64,000 nt of DNA from NCBI RefSeq assembly GCF_009901585.1, contig NZ_WXYO01000006.1:62001-126000 (forward strand), in the 5' to 3' direction. This DNA is from Poritiphilus flavus (GTDB lineage: Bacteria > Bacteroidota > Bacteroidia > Flavobacteriales > Flavobacteriaceae). The notes under the pieces are model-generated. The model searched no databases. It saw nothing but the letters and a program-made list of their open reading frames with translations, and had not been told where the DNA came from. Of this stretch, positions 1 to 7,900 are shown one piece after another (the first letter of the stretch is position 1; each line of letters opens with the position of its first letter). The translations under genes were made by a program, and so were the position numbers.

Positions 1-97
1 CGTGAAAGCAATAAAAACCATTGGTTTCCAACTCATTCACTATAGAGGTCTTTCCGGATCCCGGACCGCCTGTAATGGCAATTCTTTTCGGTTTCAA
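1..97 (-). CDS. P-loop ATPase, N-terminal part (AAA_28-like)
   Basis: Only the first 32 codons lie in the window; the gene runs off the left edge. The translated start is MKPKRIAITGGPGSGKTS, a Walker A motif (GGPGSGKTS) at residues 9-17, as in small ATP/GTP-binding proteins of the AAA_28 / nucleoside-kinase-like group common in Flavobacteriaceae. The start must be TTG at 97, because an in-frame stop lies three codons upstream and no ATG intervenes. It is divergent from the DUF493 gene. Substrate and role cannot be judged from this fragment. Confidence 0.7.
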   Translation of the reverse strand, partial: MKPKRIAITGGPGSGKTSIVNELETNGFYCFH

Positions 98-162
98 ACG
101 CGCTGATTATGTAGACAAAAGTAATCAATAGCAATAAGCTTAAAAAATTTAGGTCGAAGGTG

Positions 163-170
163 TATATTTG
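163..170 (+). promoter_or_regulatory. Bacteroidota -7 promoter box (TATATTTG)
   Basis: The sequence TATATTTG matches the TAnnTTTG -7 element of the Bacteroidota primary sigma factor. It ends 13 nt before the ATG at 184, so the 5' leader would be only a few nucleotides long. No convincing -33 box was seen. Confidence 0.6.
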
Positions 171-183
171 CAAAAACGATGCG

Positions 184-471
184 ATGGATAGCGAGAAAAC
201 CGAGGAATTTTACGATAGGCTAAAGGAAGAATTACTTCAAAATACAGATTGGCCATCGGACTATCTCTACAAGTTCATAATACCAACCGATCAGGAAAAG
301 ATCAGCCAGATACATCAGATTTTTGACAATACCGGAGCCGTAATCGAATCCAAACAGTCGCGAAAGGGAAAATACACCAGTATATCAGTTACTGTGCATC
401 TTGCAGGTCCTGAAGAAGTCATTCTCAAGTACAAGGAGGTTGGCAAGATTGAGGGTGTAATATCTCTTTAA
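184..471 (+). CDS. DUF493 family protein (YbeD-like)
   Basis: A 95-residue protein with the DUF493 signature: a DWPSDYLYKFIIP segment near residues 22-34 and a KYTSISVTVH strand near residue 63. The family has a ferredoxin-like fold and is thought to be regulatory; its role in Bacteroidota is not known. An upstream GTG at 160 would extend the frame by eight codons, but it overlaps the -7 box, so the ATG at 184 is preferred. It lies between a divergent P-loop ATPase and the DUF4290-murA pair. Confidence 0.85.
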   Translation: MDSEKTEEFYDRLKEELLQNTDWPSDYLYKFIIPTDQEKISQIHQIFDNTGAVIESKQSRKGKYTSISVTVHLAGPEEVILKYKEVGKIEGVISL

Positions 472-556
472 AATGGTATTTGTGGTATAATTTTGTTATT
501 TTGCAGGCGTTATACACTTACCGCTTTTCGAAGTACATAAGCATAAACTTTTTAAT

Positions 557-1210
557 TTGAATTTAGTAGAAAACCTAGAATACAATACGGAGCGTCCTAA
601 GCTCTTTATTCCGGAATATGGTCGTCATTTTCAAAAAATGGTAGACTATGCAGTATCCATAGAAGACAAAGAAGAACGCAACCGGGTCGCAAAGGCCATA
701 ATTAGCGTCATGGGAAATCTTCAGCCGCATCTTCGCGACGTGCCTGATTTTCAACATAAATTATGGGATCAATTGTTCATCATGGCCGATTTTAAATTGG
801 ATGTGGACTCTCCCTTTCCTATTACAACCAAAGAGATGTTGCAGCAAAGGCCAGACCCGCTGGAGTATCCCCAGAACCATCCAAAGTACAGGTTTTACGG
901 GAATAACATCAAACGAATGATCGATGTTGCCATCAAATGGGAGAAAGGGGATAAGAGATCCGGCCTGGAGTACGCCATCGCCAATCATATGAAAAAATGT
1001 TATCTGAATTGGAATAAGGACAGCGTGGATGACCAGGTGATCTTTCAGCATTTATATGAATTAAGCGATGGCCAGATTGACCTGGCTTCTGATGGAGAAA
1101 ATCTCACAGATAGCGGACAATTCCTTAAAAACAGATTGCCAAAATCCAGTCGCAGCAGCTCCGGAAAGAAAAGTCAAAGGAATAATAACCGTGGTAAGAA
1201 ACGGTTCTAA
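557..1210 (+). CDS. DUF4290 domain protein
   Basis: A 217-residue soluble protein whose N-terminus, NTERPKLFIPEYGRHFQKMV, is the DUF4290 hallmark. This family is restricted to Bacteroidota and usually sits directly upstream of murA, as here (15 bp gap). The C-terminal 35 residues are a basic, low-complexity Ser/Arg/Asn/Lys tail, which could bind RNA, DNA or membrane (inference). The start is TTG at 557, since no ATG lies near the conserved N-terminus. Function unknown; the conserved pairing hints at cell-envelope or division work. Confidence 0.85.
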   Translation: MNLVENLEYNTERPKLFIPEYGRHFQKMVDYAVSIEDKEERNRVAKAIISVMGNLQPHLRDVPDFQHKLWDQLFIMADFKLDVDSPFPITTKEMLQQRPDPLEYPQNHPKYRFYGNNIKRMIDVAIKWEKGDKRSGLEYAIANHMKKCYLNWNKDSVDDQVIFQHLYELSDGQIDLASDGENLTDSGQFLKNRLPKSSRSSSGKKSQRNNNRGKKRF

Positions 1211-1225
1211 TTTTTTCGTCCTCTC

Positions 1226-2533
1226 ATGGGTACATTTATTATAGAGGGTGGGCATACGCTCCATGGCGAGATAACCCCTCAGGGCGCAAAGAATGAGGCA
1301 CTACAGATCCTTTGTGCGGTTCTCCTGACACCCGAAGAAGTTACCATTCACAATATTCCGGATATCGTTGATGTAAATAAACTAATTGATTTGTTGGACA
1401 GCCTGGGCGTCAATGTAAATAAACTTGGGAAAGGATCTTATACATTCCAGGCGGATGCTGTCAATCTGGACTTTCTGGAGTCCGAACAATTCAAAATAGA
1501 CGGTAGAGGGTTGAGGGGGTCCATCATGCTTGTCGGACCATTGCTGGCACGTTTCGGAAGAGGTTATATCCCTAAACCCGGAGGCGACAAAATAGGCCGT
1601 AGAAGGCTGGATACCCACTTTGAGGGATTCATGAAACTGGGAGCACAATTCCGTTACAACAGTGAAGAACATTTCTACGGGGTAGAGTCGGATAAGCTGA
1701 AAGGTACCTATATGCTGCTGGATGAGGCCTCAGTTACCGGGACTGCAAATATTGTTATGGCTGCGGTACTTGCTGAAGGCACAACAACCATCTACAACGC
1801 GGCCTGTGAACCTTATCTTCAGCAATTGTGCAAAATGCTCAACAGAATGGGGGCACAGATCTCCGGCATAGGTTCTAATCTTCTGGTAATTGAAGGAGTA
1901 ACGGAATTGGGAGGTACTGAACACCGAATGCTTCCTGATATGATCGAGATTGGCAGTTGGATAGGCTTAGCCGCTATGACTCGTAGCGAACTCACTATTA
2001 AAGATGTCAGTTGGGACGATCTGGGGCAAATTCCCGCGGTTTTCAGAAAACTTGGGATTCAGCTGGAACGTCGTGAAGACGATATCTTCATCCCTAAGCA
2101 TTCAGAGGGCTACGAAATACAGAATTATATAGACGGATCCATTCTTACGATTGCCGATGCGCCATGGCCGGGGCTTACTCCGGACTTACTGAGTATAATT
2201 TTGGTAATGGCCACCCAGGCCAAAGGCGAAGTGGTGATCCATCAGAAAATGTTCGAAAGTCGTTTGTTCTTCGTTGATAAATTAATCGATATGGGTGCCA
2301 AGATCATCCTTTGTGATCCGCACAGAGCTACGGTGATCGGTCACAACTTCAGATCCACCCTCAAAGCGACTACTATGGTATCGCCGGATATCAGGGCGGG
2401 AGTTTCCCTTCTTATTGCGGCATTGTCTGCCAAAGGGACCTCTACTATTCATAACATAGAGCAGATAGACCGGGGTTACGAAGATATTGACACCCGACTC
2501 AGGGCCATTGGCGCCAATATTATCAGACAGTAA
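1226..2533 (+). CDS. murA: UDP-N-acetylglucosamine 1-carboxyvinyltransferase (MurA), Asp active-site variant
   Basis: A 435-residue EPSP-synthase-fold enzyme that transfers enolpyruvate from PEP to UDP-GlcNAc, the first committed step of peptidoglycan synthesis in the cytoplasm. Seen directly: the N-terminal QGAKNEAL motif, RGLRGSIMLVGPLLARFGRG near 94-113, and RAGVSLLIAAL near the C-terminus. The catalytic loop reads KPGGDKIG, so the Cys that fosfomycin alkylates (Cys115 in E. coli) is Asp121 here (codon GAC, 1586-1588). Asp variants of MurA are known to be active and fosfomycin-resistant. Length is normal. Probably co-transcribed with the DUF4290 gene. Confidence 0.97.
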   Translation: MGTFIIEGGHTLHGEITPQGAKNEALQILCAVLLTPEEVTIHNIPDIVDVNKLIDLLDSLGVNVNKLGKGSYTFQADAVNLDFLESEQFKIDGRGLRGSIMLVGPLLARFGRGYIPKPGGDKIGRRRLDTHFEGFMKLGAQFRYNSEEHFYGVESDKLKGTYMLLDEASVTGTANIVMAAVLAEGTTTIYNAACEPYLQQLCKMLNRMGAQISGIGSNLLVIEGVTELGGTEHRMLPDMIEIGSWIGLAAMTRSELTIKDVSWDDLGQIPAVFRKLGIQLERREDDIFIPKHSEGYEIQNYIDGSILTIADAPWPGLTPDLLSIILVMATQAKGEVVIHQKMFESRLFFVDKLIDMGAKIILCDPHRATVIGHNFRSTLKATTMVSPDIRAGVSLLIAALSAKGTSTIHNIEQIDRGYEDIDTRLRAIGANIIRQ

Positions 2534-2563
2534 AACTTTCTTGGATTTCTGCAGGTTGCTGCC

Positions 2564-3559
2564 CTAGGGCCTTACTTCATTTCCATCCGGATATCGGGCA
2601 AAACGGCCTTCAGATTTATCGTGGACGTTATCATGATGTGGCCACGGCCAACCCCCGAACTGTGTAATTCTGTATTCCTCCATAGCTTGTTGGATCTCCT
2701 TTTGCGTATTCATAACGAAGGGTCCGTACTTTGCGACTGGCTCGGCGATAGGCTTTCCTTCCAATAGAAGAAAACCTGAGCTACGGTCGCCGTTTTTAAG
2801 GGTTATCGTGTGTTCCGGATGTAGTTCTATACCGGTATTTACTGAGATCTGCTCATCCAGTAACTGTGCTTTATCACCCTCGTAATAATACAATGTGCGG
2901 TTAACTCCTGCGGCTGCAGGGATACTAAATGTTGCATTGGGATCCAACAAGAGGTTCCAGATGGATACCTGGTTTTCCGGGTTTGCAGCCCATGAGTCCG
3001 GGGCAGGTGCAGGGGCTTCAGTGGACTGATATGCTCCGGCTATCAGTTTTAAAGAGGCTCCATCCTCCTTTAATACCGGAATATCTTCGTGCCACAACAT
3101 CTTAAAATGAGGGTCGGCAAATTTACTTTGAGCCGGTAAATTAAGCCAGATCTGAAAGAGCTCCAATGGGTTATCCCTTTCTGTCTGGAGCAAAGGGAAC
3201 ATTTCTGAATGTTGCACGCCCCTCCCGGCCGTCATCCATTGAACATCACCCTCTCCAAAGCGTCCGGCTGCACCGAGAGAGTCTGAATGATCGCAAAAGC
3301 CTTTATTTACAATAGTAATAGTCTCAAATCCACGATGTGGATGCGCCGGAAATCCCGGAACTGTAAGCCCATGGTACATGCGCCATCCATCTTTGATGAC
3401 AAAATCGTTTCCGAGATTCCTTCCCTCCAGGGAAACGGCAGGTTCCATCTCCTCATTGCCTTTGGGATAGTGGTCCAGATGATAAACACAAAAAAGAAAG
3501 GGATCCTGAGTTTCCCAGGGAAAGCCCAGGGGGAAAATTCGTTTTACAGCAGAGTTCAT
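2564..3559 (-). CDS. Pirin family protein (bicupin)
   Basis: A 331-residue pirin. The N-terminal cupin carries the metal-binding pattern HPHRGFETIT (about 78-87) and a downstream His...Glu pair in GVQHSEMF, as in metal-binding pirins. The C-terminal cupin is more degenerate. Bacterial pirins such as YhhW can have quercetin dioxygenase activity, but most are uncharacterised redox or stress proteins. It is convergent with murA, and the gap holds no clear terminator. The TolB-like gene lies 22 bp upstream on the same strand, so they may share a transcript. Confidence 0.9.
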   Translation of the reverse strand: MNSAVKRIFPLGFPWETQDPFLFCVYHLDHYPKGNEEMEPAVSLEGRNLGNDFVIKDGWRMYHGLTVPGFPAHPHRGFETITIVNKGFCDHSDSLGAAGRFGEGDVQWMTAGRGVQHSEMFPLLQTERDNPLELFQIWLNLPAQSKFADPHFKMLWHEDIPVLKEDGASLKLIAGAYQSTEAPAPAPDSWAANPENQVSIWNLLLDPNATFSIPAAAGVNRTLYYYEGDKAQLLDEQISVNTGIELHPEHTITLKNGDRSSGFLLLEGKPIAEPVAKYGPFVMNTQKEIQQAMEEYRITQFGGWPWPHHDNVHDKSEGRFARYPDGNEVRP

Positions 3560-3581
3560 AGCAAATAGTTAAATTTTCATA

Positions 3582-4502
3582 TTAATTTTCTTCATAAGAA
3601 ACGAAGGCGAACCGCTCTCCATCAGGGGACCAGGAGGGAACATTTATGGTACCCTGCCCACCAGTAAATGTGCATAGCGTTTGGATATTTTTTGTCTTTA
3701 GATCGAACAACCTCAGGGCCACTTCTTTCATAGGGGGGTGGCGGTCTCCCTGGTCTTCCAGATAAGCTATATAGACAAAATGTTCTCGGGTGGGTGAAGG
3801 GTGTGCGAACCAGTTGGAATAGGAATCATTTGTAAGCTGTTCCTTCTGGCTACCGTCCGGACTCATCCTCCAGATCTCCATCTTTCCGGATTCCATGGAG
3901 TTGTAATAAATGTATTTTCCATCCGGACTGTATTCGGGACCATCGTCCAGCCCTGGAGCTGTGGTTAAGCGAGTTTCTTCTCCGCCAACCGCAGGAATGC
4001 GGTAGATATCGTAATCCCCGTTTCGCCTGGCAGTGTATACCAGATACTTTCCGTCCGGAGACCAGCCGTGCCAGTATGATGGGTAATCCGGTGTGATGAG
4101 TTTAGGTGTTCCTCCTTCTACCGGGAGGGTATAAATACGGGATGTTCCCCCGGAAACACCCTCTATCTTATCATTATTGCTTATAGCCAGGGTTCTGCCG
4201 TCTGGTGATATTCCATGATCATTGTTGCATCGGTCTGCCTGTCCTGTAGGGATGTGTATTTTTTTTGGGTTTTGTAAGGGTAATTTATAGAGAAGCCCAT
4301 TCTGATTAAAGATCAGGTAACTGCCGTCGGTACTCCAGTTAGGCGCTTCAAAATGATCTTTTTCCTCATAAATTACCTCCCTTGTGCCTGAGGTAATATT
4401 ATAGATTTCCAATTTAGATGTCAGCTGCTTTTCTTGAGCCTTACCCTTATGCATAACCAAAATTGTTAGTAGCATTAATATTTTAAAGCTGATTTTATTC
4501 AT
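3582..4502 (-). CDS. TolB-like beta-propeller protein (PD40 repeats), exported
   Basis: A 306-residue protein with an N-terminal signal peptide (hydrophobic core about residues 7-17, cleavage after KGKAQ) and repeated WSPDGK / YSPDGKYI / MSPDGS / ISPDGRT motifs. These are typical WD40-like PD40 blades of TolB and peptidase S9 propellers. No peptidase domain follows, so it is a stand-alone periplasmic or surface propeller, probably for protein or ligand binding. Its start overlaps the stop of the acetyltransferase gene by 4 nt (ATGA), which indicates translational coupling. Confidence 0.85.
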   Translation of the reverse strand: MNKISFKILMLLTILVMHKGKAQEKQLTSKLEIYNITSGTREVIYEEKDHFEAPNWSTDGSYLIFNQNGLLYKLPLQNPKKIHIPTGQADRCNNDHGISPDGRTLAISNNDKIEGVSGGTSRIYTLPVEGGTPKLITPDYPSYWHGWSPDGKYLVYTARRNGDYDIYRIPAVGGEETRLTTAPGLDDGPEYSPDGKYIYYNSMESGKMEIWRMSPDGSQKEQLTNDSYSNWFAHPSPTREHFVYIAYLEDQGDRHPPMKEVALRLFDLKTKNIQTLCTFTGGQGTINVPSWSPDGERFAFVSYEEN

Positions 4503-5086
4503 TGCTCTTCCGATTCAAAATTTTTTACCACACGACAGGGGTTACCCAATGCCAGTACATTATCCGGAATATCCTTGGTGACAACAGCTCCGGCACCGAT
4601 AGTTACGTTGTCGCCTATGGTGACACCAGGAAGTATGACTGAATTCCCGCCGATCCAGGCATTTTTGCCAATAGTTACCGGTTTGGTATAGGTAACATAA
4701 GAAGTTCTTCCTTCCGAAGTCTGGATTCTCTCCCTCGGATCGACCGGGTGAGCTGAGGTGTAGATCTGCACATAAGGTGCTATCAGGCCATTTTCCCCAA
4801 TGGTAATGAAATTATCATCGAGAAAGAAACAATTCGCGTTAACGAAGGTATTGGCACCTATGGAGATATTTTCACCGTAATCACAATAAAAAGGGGCCTC
4901 AATCCAAACGCCTTCCCCTTTGTATTTGAGGAGTTTATTCAGAATCTCGTTCCGCTTCTGTCTGTTTTCTGAATTGAGCCGGTTGTATTCGCTAAAGAGT
5001 TTTCTCGCCCGGTGATACATGGCAATTAGCTCCCTGTCCCTTGAATTATAGGGAAGTCCTTTAAGCATTTTTTCCTTTTCGGTCAT
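4499..5086 (-). CDS. Sugar O-acetyltransferase (Maa/LacA-like)
   Basis: A 195-residue enzyme with an N-terminal Mac domain (EKEKMLKGLPYNSRDREL) and left-handed parallel beta-helix hexapeptide repeats, including the trimer active-site region TSAHPVDPRER and the C-terminal IGAGAVVTKDIPDNVLALGNP motif. This matches maltose/galactoside O-acetyltransferases, which move acetyl from acetyl-CoA to a sugar hydroxyl. The catalytic His is in TSAHP. It is the first gene of a pair with the TolB-like protein (4-nt overlap). The physiological acceptor cannot be read from sequence. Confidence 0.93.
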   Translation of the reverse strand: MTEKEKMLKGLPYNSRDRELIAMYHRARKLFSEYNRLNSENRQKRNEILNKLLKYKGEGVWIEAPFYCDYGENISIGANTFVNANCFFLDDNFITIGENGLIAPYVQIYTSAHPVDPRERIQTSEGRTSYVTYTKPVTIGKNAWIGGNSVILPGVTIGDNVTIGAGAVVTKDIPDNVLALGNPCRVVKNFESEEQ

Positions 5087-5179
5087 TCGGAAAATATTAG
5101 GCCGCCTTACTATGTTAAGACCTTTGAAGTCAACAACAAGAAGGTTAGAGCGCCGATGGTTCTCACGACTCCAATTCTT

Positions 5180-5614
5180 TCAATCTTTGAATCCAATAGT
5201 GTTATGGGTTCCGTCGCAGTAGGGTTTGGTTTCCGATGCTCCGCAACGGCAGAAAGCGGTGCTTCTTTTCTTGGCTTCCTGGCTGCCATCAGCCAGCTTT
5301 ACCTCCAATTCACCCTGTACGATCAACGGCCCGTTAGGGATTACTTCTACCTTGGCACCCTCCATTGCCGTCTTTTGTTCCTGCTTATTTTCTCCTTTGA
5401 TATAATAACTCAGAGCGCCTGATGGACACAGGTCTATTTGCGATTTCAAGGCATCCGTGGAAGCATTCTCAGCTTTGATCCAGGGTTTCGCATTAGGGTC
5501 GTAGACTTCGGGAAGTGTTTGAACACAAATGCCCGAATGTATACACTTCTTGGGTTTCCATACAACAGTAAGCTCTCCGTTAGAATACTCCTTTATAATT
5601 TCTCTTTCCGACAT
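5180..5614 (-). CDS. Fer4_19 plus CDGSH iron-sulfur protein
   Basis: A 144-residue two-domain protein. The N-terminal part has the divergent Fer4_19 pattern KKCIHSGIC ... DLCPSGAL. The C-terminal part has a full CDGSH cluster-binding motif, CRCGASETKPYCDGTH, with the three Cys and one His that hold a labile [2Fe-2S] centre. Such fusions are found in many bacteria with a likely role in redox sensing or electron transfer. The frame extends upstream, but the ATG at 5614 starts where family homology begins and lies 2 nt after the GNAT gene stop, so I take that as the start. Confidence 0.88.
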   Translation of the reverse strand: MSEREIIKEYSNGELTVVWKPKKCIHSGICVQTLPEVYDPNAKPWIKAENASTDALKSQIDLCPSGALSYYIKGENKQEQKTAMEGAKVEVIPNGPLIVQGELEVKLADGSQEAKKRSTAFCRCGASETKPYCDGTHNTIGFKD

Positions 5615-5616
5615 AA

Positions 5617-5913
5617 TTACGCGATGTTTATTCCTTTTAAAACTAGTTTTTTCCATTCCGGATGTCGCTTTATATAAAGCGCGACAAAGGGGCAAAGGGG
5701 TACCAGTGTCAGCTCTTGTTTTTCAACATCCTCCAGGGCCGCCTTAACCAAAGCTGTTCCTATTCCCCTTCCCTCAAGCCCCTTTGGGACTTCCGTATGG
5801 GTGAGGTAGATCTTGTCCCTGGCTTTGATATATTCAATTCTCGGTACCGTTCCATCAACATGGAATTCGTACTGTTTTGCGGCTTCGTTGTCTATTAGTT
5901 CATAGTTTTTCAT
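5617..5913 (-). CDS. GNAT-like N-acetyltransferase (YjdJ/NATD1 family)
   Basis: A 98-residue minimal GNAT. It has the acetyl-CoA loop variant GLEGRGIGTALVKAAL and the LCPFVALYIKRHPEW C-terminal signature of the YjdJ/NATD1 group, which lacks the N-terminal strands of larger GNATs. Target unknown. It is immediately upstream of the CDGSH gene (2 nt between stop and start) on the same strand, so the two are almost certainly co-translated; the pairing suggests a common stress or redox context (inference). Confidence 0.88.
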   Translation of the reverse strand: MKNYELIDNEAAKQYEFHVDGTVPRIEYIKARDKIYLTHTEVPKGLEGRGIGTALVKAALEDVEKQELTLVPLCPFVALYIKRHPEWKKLVLKGINIA

Positions 5914-5922
5914 AGCATTTAT

Positions 5923-7353
5923 TTAATTGTTCCCAACAGGCGGAGGTCCTTCAGGCACAATGGCCTCATAAGTTTCAGAACCTTTCCTTTCCAGATATTC
6001 AGCATTTACTTTTTGTACCAGTTTAGGGTCTTCAAAGAGGTCTACCATGGTCATGGCCATGGCTTTTGCAGCATAGGACATGCCCTTGTGTCCTATACTC
6101 ATTCCACCACAGGCTACTACGGCCCAGGAGTGCCATGGCGTATCTTTTGGAGCAGTTGTTACGCTAAGGTTAATATTGGGTACATTCCAACTTACATCAC
6201 CGACATCCGTGGATCCGCCTCCCGGATGTTCCTTGGTGGTTTCCAGGCTGGAAATTGCCGAATCCAGGCCCAACTGTGGCTTGCCTGTGACTTCCTGAAT
6301 CTTTTTGCCAAACGCGATCTCCTTCTCAGTATAGGTAATAGGACCAAGTAACTCCAGATTCTTCTGCATGATCTCGCCACCCGCGCGGTTGACCAGGACC
6401 TCGTAGATTCCCGAGATCAAAGAGATCTTATAGTCCACGTTGGCAAGGATAGCCGCACCCTCTGCCATTTTTTGTACTCTTTCATATACCGGCATCATAC
6501 CACTTCTTTTGGTATCCCTGACCCTGACCCAGAGTTTGCTGTAATCCGGGACAACATTAACCACCTGGCCTCCGTCCTGTATGTGATAGTGTATCCTTAC
6601 GGTAGGTTTGATATGCTCTCTGTAGTAATTGATCCCGGCCGTATATAGCTCAAGCGCGTCTGAGGCGCTGCGGCCGTTCCAGGGGTCCGCTGATGCATGC
6701 GCCGCCTGCCCGAAAAACTCCACTTTAAAGTCGACCAACGCCAGGGAACTCTGCACATCAGCCTTGGTGGAGGCTCCGGGATGCCAGCTCAAGTTGACAT
6801 CGACACCATCCCAAAGCCCTTCCCGGACCATCCATATCTTTCCAAAGTATTTTTCCTCCGAAGGTGTGCCGAAGAACTTTACAGTACCCTTGAGTTTTCC
6901 CTGCTCAATTAGTTCCTTTACCGCAATGGCCGCACCTAGGCTTCCCGCTCCAAAAAGGTTATGACCACAGCCATGGCCTGCGGCGCCTTCTGCAAGAGCT
7001 TCTTTTGTGGGTTGAGCCTTTTGAGAGATACCCGGAAGCGCATCGAATTCCCCTAAAACACTAATAACAGGCTTCCCACTGCCATAAGTGGCTACAAAAG
7101 CTGTGGGCATTTCTGCGACACCTCTTTCCACATTAAAACCATTGGCCTCTGCGTAGTCTGCCAATATTCTGGATGACTCATCTTCTTCAAACGCCGTTTC
7201 AGCAAGAGCCCATATAGAGTCGCTTATTGCTATTAGTGAGGACTCGTGCTTTTCCACACTGGCAATTGCCCCTTTCTTATTCTTACTTAGTTTTTGGGAA
7301 TGTATGCTGGTACCAAAGATCAGCAATAACCCGATTAATGCCCATTTTCTCAT
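5923..7353 (-). CDS. M20 family amidohydrolase (AbgB-like), exported
   Basis: A 476-residue metallopeptidase-fold hydrolase with a Sec signal peptide (ALIGLLLIFGTSIHS at about 4-18). Metal-site motifs are visible: LGEFDALPGIS with the Asp, GAAGHGCGHNLFGAG with paired His, the general-base pair in TPSEEKYFG, and a later GGGSTDVGDVSW segment. The architecture matches subfamily M20D, typified by AbgB, which hydrolyses p-aminobenzoyl-glutamate. The export signal implies periplasmic hydrolysis of an N-acyl or aromatic-acyl amino acid. It lies 9 bp downstream of the GNAT start region on the same strand but has its own 5' gap to DUF1801 (15 bp). Confidence 0.9.
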   Translation of the reverse strand: MRKWALIGLLLIFGTSIHSQKLSKNKKGAIASVEKHESSLIAISDSIWALAETAFEEDESSRILADYAEANGFNVERGVAEMPTAFVATYGSGKPVISVLGEFDALPGISQKAQPTKEALAEGAAGHGCGHNLFGAGSLGAAIAVKELIEQGKLKGTVKFFGTPSEEKYFGKIWMVREGLWDGVDVNLSWHPGASTKADVQSSLALVDFKVEFFGQAAHASADPWNGRSASDALELYTAGINYYREHIKPTVRIHYHIQDGGQVVNVVPDYSKLWVRVRDTKRSGMMPVYERVQKMAEGAAILANVDYKISLISGIYEVLVNRAGGEIMQKNLELLGPITYTEKEIAFGKKIQEVTGKPQLGLDSAISSLETTKEHPGGGSTDVGDVSWNVPNINLSVTTAPKDTPWHSWAVVACGGMSIGHKGMSYAAKAMAMTMVDLFEDPKLVQKVNAEYLERKGSETYEAIVPEGPPPVGNN

Positions 7354-7368
7354 TGTTGTGTATTTGAA

Positions 7369-7788
7369 TTAGCCATTATATTTCTTGTCATAGTATTCAT
7401 AGGATGTCGTTATCAGTTCTGTCAAAACCTCAAGATCAACATCTGCCAGTTTTTTTACATACAGGCAGGACTTGCCGGTTTTATACTTACCCAGTTTTTC
7501 CATGAGATAATCATATCGGTTGAATCCAGACATAATGTACATGGTCAGGTTCTGTTTTCTTGGAGAGAATCCTGTGAGTAACATATCGCCCTCTCGCCCT
7601 GAATCGTATTTGTAGTGATAACTTCCAAAACCAACTATACTTGGCCCCCACATAACCGCTTCTTTGCCGGTGATTTTTTTCATCAATTCCAGCAGTTTAT
7701 AGCTATCTTCTTTTTTTTGTGGATCTTCTACAGCCTCCAAAAATGCGGTTACAGAAGCGTTGTTGGGGATCGTTTTGTTTTGGGCCAT
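7369..7788 (-). CDS. DUF1801 domain protein
   Basis: A 139-residue protein with the DUF1801 (YdhG-like, iron-chaperone-fold) pattern: a VTAFLEAVEDPQKKEDS segment near the start, the core GPSIVGFGSYHYKY, and FSPRKQNLTMYI near the middle. The frame remains open upstream to 7866, but the ATG at 7788 gives the family's usual N-terminus. Function is not established for this family in Bacteroidota. It precedes the M20 amidohydrolase on the same strand. Confidence 0.85.
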   Translation of the reverse strand: MAQNKTIPNNASVTAFLEAVEDPQKKEDSYKLLELMKKITGKEAVMWGPSIVGFGSYHYKYDSGREGDMLLTGFSPRKQNLTMYIMSGFNRYDYLMEKLGKYKTGKSCLYVKKLADVDLEVLTELITTSYEYYDKKYNG

Positions 7789-7900
7789 ATAGCGGAAGTT
7801 TTGCTGCTTTCTAAAATACTGAATTTTCCGCTTATCCCAAGGCCTAATTAAGGCCGGTTTAAGCAAAAAAAGCCATTGTTAAGCAAAAGCGACTTTAATA

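Noticed and set aside
160-183. GTG start extending the DUF493 gene
   Set aside because: It overlaps the TATATTTG promoter box, and family homology starts at the ATG at 184.
1382-1672. Antisense frames inside murA and in other large genes
   Set aside because: They are shadows of conserved genes on the other strand, with no start context or domain.
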